Positions 55,274 through 64,000 of a stretch of DNA of 64,000 bases are shown here, piece after piece (position 1 is the stretch's first letter; each line of letters starts with the position of its first letter). Position numbers and translations under genes: made by a program. This DNA is from Cycas panzhihuaensis (Eukaryota; Cycadophyta): NCBI GenBank assembly GCA_023213395.1, contig CM041465.1, positions 173,793,741 through 173,857,740 on the forward strand, given 5' to 3'. The notes under the pieces were generated by a model. It worked only from the letters and a program-made list of their open reading frames with translations, searched no databases and had not been told where the DNA came from.

Positions 55274-57704
55274 TTTGGTATCGAGCAAGAGGAGACTAGC
55301 TCCCTGCATTACATTTCTGTTGCTCAAGGAGATCTGGAGAAAGCCTACAAACACTTGGTGACGACCTTCGCACTCCGAAGGCGATCCAAGGTTTGTTTGA
55401 AGTTTTTTTGCGGTTCAAGCATTTTGGAGCTATTTTTTAAAGTGGAGTCGGGTTATGTTCTAATCTTTTTACAAAGATCTTGTTGGGTGCGGACAAATTC
55501 TTTGTCACAAACAGTGATTTGTAAATCTAAAAGCAGATCTAAGGAGTTTGTATGAGAACAAGTTTTTCCTTGAAAAAAAAGGAAGAGAAAAGAGGGGATT
55601 TTGTTTTCTTTTTAAATACTTTCTATCTCTGCAAACTGGGAGTTGGTTTAAGCTTAGATTTGTTATTTTCTATGGTTTGAAATACTCAAGTCCTCTCAGA
55701 TCTACATTGAAAATTATTGATCTGTTGTTCTAATCTGAACCTAGCTGTTTATTGCAGAGATCTACCCTCTGTACTGAAAACTTTTTTTTAGAAAATTTCA
55801 AGTTGTCCTCCTCTTCACTGCTAGACATTGTCACACAACAGGGTGTCTCTCTCACACACGCTGTGCTATTATGAAATCTGCCTGGTAATTATGAAATCTG
55901 CCTCGTAAAATCTGCACTCTGTGCTGTTATGAAATCTGCCTGGTAATTCTGAAATCTGCCTGGTAAAATCTGCACTCGGTCTTTGTTATAAAATCTGCAC
56001 TGGTAATTACAGACTTAGCACGGTAAAATCTGAACTCAGTGTTGTTATAAAATCTGCCTGGTAATTCTGAACTTAGCTTGGTAAAATCAACTCGGTCTTT
56101 GTTATAAAATCTGCACAGTAATTACGAACTTAGCACAGCAAAATCAACTCAATCTTTGTTATAAAATCCGCACGTAATTACAACTTAGCACGGTAAAATC
56201 TGAACTCGGTCTTTGTTATAAAATCTGCACAGTAATTACAACTTAGCACGGTAAAATCAACTTCGTCTTTGTTATAAAATCTGCACTGGTAATTACAACT
56301 TAGCCTGGTAAAATCCGAACTCAGTGCTGTTATAAAATCTGCCTGGTAATTCTGAACTTAGCCTGGTAAAATCTGAACTTTGTGTTGTTATGAAATCTGC
56401 CTGGTAAATATGAAATCTGCCTGGTAAATCAATGCAGTCCTTTAGCCTGGTTTTGACCAAAACTACTTTGTCATCCACTCTGATGTCAGGATAGCCATGT
56501 ACTCTGCCATTAGACTGGTTCTAGTTCTCTGCTTTTATGAAGTCTGTGCTGCTAAATTCAAGTGAAGTCATGCTGTGACTTTTATGAGTCAATTACATTG
56601 AAAGGAAGTGGCATCACACTCATCAGCGAGCTCGCAGCGCCAAGCTGAAACGATCCTTTCCTAAAGGTTATCTTTTTTTCAAGGAGCAAAGCGATCATCA
56701 AAATCATTTGGAGCAAAGATTTTCCTTGTGAAGTGATTTTAAGTATTTTTATATCAAAAAGTGATACTTATCACTATTTTTTAAAACACCGTTAAGGCAC
56801 CTTGCATGGTGACCTAAAGCCCTTAGTCTCGAAAAGGGCTCAAATACATTTTGTACTTAATAAAAATCACTTTTCTTTTGATCGTTGGGACTAATTTAAA
56901 GTCCCAAAGACTTGGTGCTTGATGTCCATTTTCATGCAAGTGGTTCTCTTACCTTCATTTTTCAAGATTAAAAGGAACCCACTTGTATCTTCATCACAAG
57001 TTTTGCATTACTTCTTCAAGATTTAAACTTTTTTTTCAAAAAGTACTTTGCAAAACTTATTGTAATCAAGCATTTGGTTTCTTACTTGGATCAACATAGC
57101 ACTACATTCTCATTAAAGTGTTCATTGTAAAAACACTACAAGTGTTCATATTCATGTACTTACATTGCTTCCTCTTGAAGCCACTCTTATTGTAAAGCTT
57201 AATCAAAGCATTTTCATAAGTACATTTTCCAAGCAAAAAGAAATCTAAGTTCACTTTAAAATCTGCTAAAAGTGACTTAAAATCTGTTGGAAAGACTCGA
57301 AAAAGGTTCAAACCTTGCCTCTAAATTAACCTTAAGCTTGGTGCATTCCCTAGGGGACCAACCGACCGTACGGTCAGTGCACGACAATTAAGGTTGCTTC
57401 AGGGAAAAGAGGTTCGAAAAGGGTGTTATTGGGACTATGAATCCCAGGGAAAGCATGGTACGTCCATGCAGATCAACCCTACCTGCCTTGTCCTAGATTT
57501 AACTTGGCCAACAATTGGATCTCCTCTATAAGATCAAGTTGGACCAACTCCATAGCCTTGTCCTCCACCCCTCATCATTCCATTCAGTTGTTGGATCTTC
57601 TAGTAAGATCAGGATTGTTGGTTTCATTAGAAGGTGGAACTTGAGCGACGAAAGCTTTGAGTTTCCAAGTTATCTGTTAGCTTCAAGCTTTTATAAACTG
57701 AAAC
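55274..57704 (+). other. Copia 3 untranslated leader
   Basis: The variable part (55290-56640, including the minisatellite) is followed by the shared part (56640-57704): GGCACCTTGCATGGTGACC at about 56796, and the block 57330-57505 with the palindrome GACCGTACGGTC (57364-57375). No ORF of note. Confidence 0.8.
55862..56432 (+). repeat. Copia 3 leader minisatellite
   Basis: About ten imperfect units of 55-60 bp carry the words AAATCTGC, TGGTAATTA, CTTAGCACGGTAAAATC and GTCTTTGTTAT. It occurs only in copia 3. It lies in the variable first part of the leader. Confidence 0.88.
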
Positions 57705-58440
57705 ATGGCTGCCATAAACATGCTAAATGCATGCACCATTCGGTTAACTGGACAAGATAATTATCAAGAATGGAAGAGACTCACTCAGAACTTGCTAATC
57801 ATGAACGAATTTTGGAGTTATGTTTAAGGAGATTACCTCGACCGGCACACATTACCAATGGAATTGTTCTTGTGCAACTTGATGATGCTTTGCTTTGCTT
57901 GGGAAATAACGATGAAATTGCTTTGGCATTCCTTCACATGATTGTTGATGTGCATGTAGATCGAATATTCTTTGGTGCTAAAACTTCTAAGGAAGCTTGG
58001 GACACTTTGTCCTCATTGTATGAAAGGCGAGATCAAGCTCGCATTTTAATGGTTAAGGCAAAATTGTGTTCTGTTAAGTTTATCAAGCCCATGTCGGCTT
58101 TTCTTTCCTCCATCAAGGAGGTATGTAATGAACTGAATACACTTGGAAGTCTAGCCAGAAGGGATGAATTGATCACATCCATCACCAAAGCCTTACCTAA
58201 GGACTACAATGGCTTCATTTCGTCTACTACAAGAGATGGTTCTCTCAAAACTATGACATTCAACGAATTTGAAAGTCTGCTACTTCAAAAAGAACAAATC
58301 TACACTAAGGATAATGAGGAGGAACCATCTACATCAGGTGCATTCACAGCCAATTCAAAGGTCAAACAGCAACCCCAACCTGCACTTTCAAAGCAGTTTG
58401 GGAACATGAACATTGGGTCTTCAAGGACCAATGTTGTATG
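57705..58440 (+). pseudogene. Copia 3 gag
   Basis: The start at 57705 (MAAINMLNACTIRL equivalent) is followed by a frameshift near 57760 and a stop near 57826. The remainder is open: FFGAKTSKEAWDTLSSLYER, ALPKDYNGFISSTTRDGS, FESLLLQKEQIYTKDNEEEP. The zinc knuckle at about 58435-58475 is damaged (second Cys lost, CHVWQTRHIA). Capsid-like protein. Confidence 0.87.
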
Positions 58441-59283
58441 TCATGTGTGGCAAACCCGCCACATAGCACTGATTATCGGAAAAAGCAAGCGGATCTACGC
58501 CACGTCAGCGATACCGGCGGTGGTTTCGGCGAAGAAGAATCGCCTCGACCAAATCGAGGTGCCTATCGAGGAGGTCAAGCAGAAGGGGGTTTCAGAGGTG
58601 GCAATCAACGCCACTCTAATCAGTTTGCAGATGAAGACAAACTATTTTGTGCATATCAAACATCCAAGGTTGATGAAACTTGGATTATTGATTCTGGAGC
58701 TTCACAACACATGACTGGAAGTGAAGAGCTCCTCACAAACATCAAGGAAGGCAAAGGTCAATCAGTGACCTTTGGGAATAATCAATCTATCAAAATTGCT
58801 GGAGTAGGCACAATAACTCCATTTTCTTCTTCATCAAATCCTTCCTCCTCATTTCCCGATGGCAATGCCTATTTAATACCTTCAATGGACAAAAATTTAC
58901 TATCTGTTAGCAAGTTGGACAAGCAACAGATGAGTGTATTGTTCCAAAACGGGAAATGTATAATCAGTGACAAAGAAGACCAAGTAGTAGCTGTGGACTA
59001 TGAGGATCAAGGCCTCTACAAGTTGGATGCAAATAATATAACACTTGATTCTGCTTACTCTAGTTCCATTGTCACTCCTTACTTGTCCAAGATGCAACTT
59101 TGGCATCAACGTCTAGGCCATTTGAGCTTAGACAATTTGAGGCAGATGATCAACAAGAACATGGTACATGGGCTTCCAAAGATCTATGGAACAAAGTGTC
59201 TTTGTGAAGCGTGCATTATGGGAACTCAACATCGCTTGCCTTTCCCTAAAGGCAAAGCGTGGCGTGCATCACATCCTCTCTGA
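58441..59283 (+). pseudogene. Copia 3 protease and pre-integrase domain
   Basis: The frame is open for 281 codons from 58438. The protease motif TWIIDSGASQHMTGSEELL (about 58680-58735) has the DSG intact. Then comes the stretch IPSMDKNLLSVSKLDKQQMS, and the pre-integrase zinc domain (MQLWHQRLGHLSLDNLRQMI, CLCEACIMGTQHRLPFPKGK). It ends at TGA 59281-59283. Confidence 0.9.
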
Positions 59284-59298
59284 CTAGTACATTCGGTT

Positions 59299-59960
59299 GT
59301 GTGGACCTATGTCCACATCATCTTTGGAGGAGCTTTGTATTACATCTCCTTCATTGATGACTTTTCTCACAAAGTTTGGGTCTATTTCATCAAACACAAA
59401 TCTGAAGCATTTTCCAAGTTCAAAGAATTCAAGCTTGAAGTGGAAAATGAGTCTGGCCATTCAATCAAAACATTCAGGACAGACAATGGAGGTGAATTTA
59501 CATCAAATGAATTCACACAATACTGCAAGGATAACGTCATTCGGAGACAACTAACTGTACCTCACACTCCTCGACAAAATGGAGTCTCTGAACGGATGAA
59601 CAGAACTTTGGCCAATAAAGCCAAAGCTATGATGCATGCACAAGGACTCACTCGAGCTTACTGGGCAGAAGCATTTCACATAGTTGCCTATGTGGCCAAT
59701 CGCAGTCCTACTACAGCAGTCACCAACATGACACCCGAGGAGGCATGGTCTGGCAAAAAGCCTCATCGACCATTTGAGGACTTTTGGGTGCACTGCTTAT
59801 ATGCACATTCTCGATCAGCAAAGGAAGAAATTAGACAAGCATAGTCTAAAATGCATCTTTGTAGGTTATGCCATTCACAGCAAAACCTACAAGTTGTATG
59901 ATCCTATAGGGAAGAAAATGCATCTCTCAAGAGATGTCATCTTTGCTAAAGAAGATCACA
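59299..59960 (+). pseudogene. Copia 3 integrase
   Basis: The start of the core is damaged: the LVHSDLCGP motif is split by the stop and a shift at 59281-59305, so the first catalytic Asp is not in frame. The second (TFRTDNGGEFTSNEF) and the Glu (PRQNGVSERMNRTLANKAKA) are present. A shift at about 59800 leads to KCIFVGYAIHSKTYKLYDPI and RDVIFAKEDHK. Inactive as it stands. Confidence 0.9.
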
Positions 59961-59970
59961 AACAGCATCC

Positions 59971-61094
59971 ATGCAACCTCCCGTTAACAAAGGCAAGAAG
60001 ATTGTTGAGGCCTTCCTTCCCTCTCAATCTTCTACACCATGTTCATCATCTGCACCAGCTGGATCGTCTACTTCAACTGAATTTGCTCCACTTGATCCAA
60101 GCACATATTTTGTTGACCAACCACTTACACTAGAAGATCTTGAGGTTCAAGTAACTTCAATTCAAAAGTTACTCAAATGGTACACACAAACAGTTCAGAA
60201 CGGTCACATCATTGAAGGAAAATGTCCATCTAAATATCGGCAACAAACCAATTATGCACTTATGGCTGAAGTGCTTTGTGTTGATGAGCCTTCCACTTTT
60301 GAGGAGGCTTCTAAAAATGAAAATTGGAAGGCTGCCATGGATGAAGAAATCCATTCTATTGAAAAGAATGGTACTTGGAATTTGGTTGAATTGCTTAAGC
60401 ATAAGCGAGCAATCGATTGCAAATGGGTCTACAAGACCAAATTCCATTCGATGGTTCACTTAAAAGCGAAAGCCTTGTCGCATAAAAGGATTTAAACAAA
60501 AGAAGGCATAGATTATGAAGAAACTTTTGCACGTTGGCGAACATGAATACCATCAGACTTCTCTTGGCCTTAGCTGCTCAATGCAAATGGCCTATTTACC
60601 AGATGGACGTGAAGAGCGGCTTTCTTAATGGCGATCTTCAGGAGGAGGTATATTTGGAGCAACCTCCCGGATACAAAGTACAAGGCAAGGAGCATTTTGT
60701 ATATCACCTAAAAAAGGTGTTATATGGCTTGAAGCAAGCTCCAAGGGCATGGTACTCGAAGATCGATGACTACTTCTTGAGACATGGGTTTCATCGATCT
60801 ACTTCAAATCCTAATATTAAACATGAAAAGAACCATGTAATTTTTGTTGCCTTGTATGTTGATGACTTAGTGATCACTGGGAGTGACACTAAGATGATTC
60901 ATATTCTCCAAGATGACTTGAAGAGAAGTTTCGAGATGACAGATATTGGACTTCTCCATTACTTTTTAGGCTTTGAGATGTTGCAACAGCCAGGCTATAT
61001 CTTCATTTCCCAAGCGAAATATTCTTGGGACATTCTGCGGATTCGGGATGCACGATCGCAAAAGCAGCGCTACACCTATGGAGAATGGATCTAA
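59971..61094 (+). pseudogene. Copia 3 linker and reverse transcriptase
   Basis: A Ser/Pro-rich linker (PPVNKGKKIVEAFLPSQSST) precedes RT: DEPSTFEEASKNENWKAAMD, NGTWNLVELLKHKRAIDCKW (to a stop at 60493), then, after a shift, [32 protein letters not shown] equivalent, YGLKQAPRAWYSKIDDYFLR, and YVDDLVITGSD (catalytic DD, about 60856-60890), SFEMTDIGLLHYFLGFEM. It ends at 61094 after a shift near 61040. Confidence 0.92.
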
Positions 61095-61740
61095 GCTTAC
61101 TCTCAATGAGGAAGCTCGCAGTGAATCCACACTTTATCGGCAATTGATTGGGAGTCTCATTTATCTCACCAACACTCGTAGGATATTTCATTTCTTTGTT
61201 GGGATTTGCTCACGTTACATGTCTCAATCCAATCGGATACTGGAATGCGATAAACGCATACTTAAGTACATCAAAGGCACATTGCGGCATGGCCTTGAGT
61301 ATGCACATAATGAGAACTTCACTCTAGAAGGGTTCTCGTGACTACGATTAGGCGAGTTGCCAAGATAGCGGAAATCAACCTCGGGATCTTGTTTTCCCTT
61401 GGTTCGGATTGTTTCGTGGAGTTGCAAAAGCAACCCAATGTTACCTTGTCCTCCACCGGCAGTACAAAGTTGCGGCGGTCACGGCTTGTGAGGCTATCGC
61501 TCTGACGGATTCTTGGGGAACTTGGACTTGAGCAGGGTCACCCCACCAGGATACATTGCGACAATCAAAGTGTACTCAAGTTAGCTAAGAATCCAGTTTT
61601 TCATGCGTGGACAAAACACGTCAAGGTTCATCATCACTTCATCAGAGAGCATGTGCAGAATGGTGAGATCAACCTCCAAGATGCACCAGCGGAGGCGGGG
61701 CAAGAGACATCTTTACCAAGCCTCTTGGTAGAAAAGTTTG
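61000..61740 (+). pseudogene. Copia 3 RT connection and RNase H
   Basis: The frame shows SESTLYRQLIGSLIYLTNTR, ILKYIKGTLRHGLEYA to 61341, then broken RNase H pieces. The catalytic residues cannot be assigned in one frame. The purine tract GCGATGAGGGG precedes the 3' LTR (about 61783-61793). Confidence 0.82.
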
Positions 61741-61794
61741 TAAAATTTAGAGACGGTCTTGGTGTCAGGCTTAACATTGTAAGCGATGAGGGGT

Positions 61795-62345
61795 TGTTAA
61801 ACCTTATGTTTACATGTTAAGATAATGTACTTTTATTTTCATGTAATATGTGTACTTTTTACTTTAGGGGTGACTTATCACTTAAGTGATAAAGTGCACA
61901 CCCACATTCGTTCTAGTGACACAACGTTGTCACTAAAGGGTCAAATGGACCCTCATGCATTTTTGCTCACATGAGAGCCCAAAAGGACACGTCCAACAGG
62001 CAAGGCATGCATCTTGGATGTTTGACACTTGTCAAACATCCAAGGCCCTAGGTCTCTCATTTCACTCTATATAATGAGACCTCTTCTCATTGTCTCATAA
62101 GAGAGTTGGAGTTGTATTGTTATCTTTGTCGGTTGCTAATCAAACTGTTCATTCTTTGGAGGTTGGACCAATTCCAACTCCACATATTGGGTATCATTTT
62201 CTCTTGCTCCTTCATTCATGTTTTGTCTCTTTGCTTTCTCTTTACCTTGAGATTATTATACTTGTTTGTATTTCTGCAACTAGAACTAGAGTGATCCTAG
62301 TTTCTAGATCTAGGGACTGTTGAGGCCAGCTAGCCTCTTTTCACA
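61795..62345 (+). repeat. Copia 3 3' LTR
   Basis: The partner of 54723-55273. The short AC/TG word in its mid-part shows a 2-bp deletion (CACGTCC for CACATGTCC) and a few substitutions. Confidence 0.95.
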
Positions 62346-64000
62346 AGAGTGTTGCATTCCATTCGAAGTTGTCCTGCACAACTAGCTGCACAAAAACTTG
62401 GGTATACTTCTAGGCTGATTTGGGTAGCGAACACCACAAGAACAATTGTTGAATTGTTTCTGGGTGACCACAGGAAATGTAGGATGTGTCCATGTAGCCT
62501 AGCTTTACTAGCCTAACTTTGACAACTAGGCCTTGTGCAAAATAGACCAGCCAACGATGGCACACTTGGGCTCCAAAGGAGCATGCCATAGCCATTGAAA
62601 TCTTCTCAACCACATGAACTTGGGGCAGTTGATGTCCCAAATAAAGTTTAGGCGCCCCACCAATTCTAAATCTAGCTAAAGGAGATTGTACACGTGAGAG
62701 ACCGAGAATGTTTTAAATGGCTTCACTTTGTTCTACACCTAGTCACACCACCATTTACCTCCTCTAGTCATAGATAGATTAGGCAACTATGGCGTCGAAC
62801 AACTATTCCATATCTCAAAACTATAAACTTGCCAGAGCTTTTAAGGTAGAAGGTGTCACAGATATCCATCCAACTCCTCTACCAAGCTTGGGTCTTATCA
62901 TATACTTGCTCAATTCCTGTCAAACCTTTTTATATGAGGAACCTCACCTCAAACCAGGTTGTTTCATCAAGTCATTTTCTATTGTATTGTATTAGAGGCG
63001 ACCACCATATAAAGTGATGGCGAAAGGACAAACCTTTCCTGGGCTCATCTCCCTATCACATCAGATATTTTTTGCAATTTTCCATGCTCTCCAAATTGAT
63101 CAAAAGAGTGACATGCCCACCATCTTTAAAGACTAGGGGTAGGAGAGCCTAGTGTGTATCCAGGTGGACACTGGGAAAGCCATGTGTTGTTGCTTGCAAG
63201 ACATTAATCCTAGCGAATATTTTATAATTGTCTTCCCCATCCACCGCTCTTAACCAACCATTTTGCACACAAGACTTGCCCCTGCAACTTGATGTCAATG
63301 AAGCCCAAACCTCCCAAATCAATGAAAGACAACATATATCCCATTACACCTGGCTAAATCCTTTCTTACTTTCTCTATTGGCCCAAAGAAATGATCTTAA
63401 AATTTTAACTAATTCATCATAAGCTGCATTTAAGAGCACCTAGTAAGAAGTATAGTAGACATGCATTGCAACTAAGACTTTAGACAAAATCAATAGCCTC
63501 CCAGACAAGTTGAGAAACTTATAATTTTAGGTAGTTAATTTATTTTCAATTTTGTTTAACATAGTTCCATATTTCAAATTCTAAATCCAAATGGAATACC
63601 CTAGAATTTGAAGATCTCACTTGGTTGGATCCACGACCATTCCACTAGAGATAGTTCTTCCTGAAGATCCTATGTGCTTTGGAGGCAGTAGACAGATTTT
63701 CCCTAGTGCACCTTAGAGTCTGAGGCATTGCAAAATGCATTCACTGCATCAAAACCCCGTGAAACATCATTTCTTGTGGCTTTGACGATGAGAAAAGAGT
63801 CACTTGTGAAGGACCCATTAATCATTTGTTTACGTTCCAATCTCGGAAGACTAATTCCCTGCAAGTTTCCTTCTTGAGCTTTGGCCTACAAAAGATAGCC
63901 CAAAGCATTTGTAGCCAGCATAAATAGAGAGGGCACCAATGGGCAACCTTGCCTAATAAATCTAGCGAGAGAAATTGGTCGAGATAAGTTTCCATTCACA
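62346..64000 (-). pseudogene. LINE reverse transcriptase and zf-RVT domain
   Basis: The minus strand reads GNLSRPISLARFIRQGCPLV then PSLFMLATNALGYLL at the right edge (63850-64000), the RT fingers-palm of L1-type LINEs, then the thumb region and GGLGFIDIKLQGQVLCAKWL (about 63240-63320), and the zinc domain with HRWLVYFAQGLVVKVRL and SCGHPETIQQLFLWCSLPKS (62410-62560), where CGHPET...H-like...C spacing fits zf-RVT. Several stops break it. It would copy LINE RNA at nicked target DNA. Confidence 0.85.

Larger units (their letters stand above)
54723..62345 (+). mobile_element. Copia 3: full-length Ty1/copia element with target duplication AGAGT
   Basis: The LTRs are at 54723-55273 and 61795-62345 (551 bp each, TGTTAAACC to TTTTCACA), with perfect duplication AGAGT (54718-54722 and 62346-62350). 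Full gene order gag, PR, INT, RT, RH. LTR differences are about 14 in 551 by eye. It is the best preserved of the three copia copies, but it has several frameshifts. Confidence 0.96.
53999..64000 (-). mobile_element. LINE (non-LTR retrotransposon) split by copia 3
   Basis: On the minus strand the element enters from the right edge with RT, then the zf-RVT domain (62410-62640), is broken by copia 3 (54723-62345), and resumes at 54722 with the C-terminal region and a 3' tail ending in A9 (T9 at 53999-54007 on the plus strand). Removing copia 3 and one AGAGT restores continuity. The 5' end is outside the window. Many stops; inactive. Confidence 0.82.

Noticed and set aside
1-64000. CRISPR arrays, operons, tRNA or rRNA genes
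   Set aside because: No regularly spaced short palindromic repeats with unique spacers and no clover-leaf or rRNA sequence were seen; the tRNA-like words are retroelement primer sites.

Overview
The window looks like nuclear DNA from a seed plant with a very large, transposon-packed genome. A conifer or other gymnosperm is my inference; no single diagnostic base proves it. Almost everything recognisable is LTR retrotransposon in various states of decay, often nested. The only host gene I can support is on the minus strand near the left end: two small exons (3744-3809 and 3439-3531) that join in phase and encode the start of the HD hydrolase domain of a plant RelA/SpoT homologue of the RSH1 type (chloroplast ppGpp metabolism). 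The rest of that gene must lie in large, transposon-filled introns and beyond the window.

Layout. 1-2055: relic of a chromodomain gypsy element carrying a 286-bp SMART/TRIM-type miniature LTR element (target duplication ATAAA). 2056-6537: RSH1 intron or flank with a decayed miniature LTR pair. 6538-11319: gypsy A (+), gag-PR-RT-RH-INT-chromodomain, broken. 11792-16740: two members of a gag-only, non-autonomous LTR family. 16741-27807 (or beyond): gypsy C (-), a decayed gag-PR-RT relic split by copia 1 (19672-27028, duplication ATCTT). 27808-38315: gypsy B (+), 10.5 kb, duplication ATTAG, with an unusual second gag-like region between protease and RT and an extra ORF after integrase. 38316-40579: gypsy D relic (-). 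40580-52818: copia 2 (+), cut off in the RT linker, and itself interrupted by a SMART tandem (50355-50749) and gypsy E (44296-50350, minus strand, a chromovirus). 53999-64000: a LINE (-) split by copia 3 (54723-62345, duplication AGAGT).

Copia 1, 2 and 3 belong to one family. They share LTRs with conserved palindromes just upstream of the TATA box, a tRNA-Met-type primer site, a 1.7-2.5 kb leader whose last part is conserved and whose first part differs completely between copies, then gag-PR-INT-RT-RH. All large elements have frameshifts or stops, so none looks autonomous here, although the LTR pairs of copia 1, copia 3 and gypsy E are about 96-97% identical by eye, which points to fairly recent insertion.

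No tRNA, rRNA, CRISPR array or bacterial-type operon was seen. LTR boundaries marked by target duplications are firm. Ends of decayed relics are approximate.
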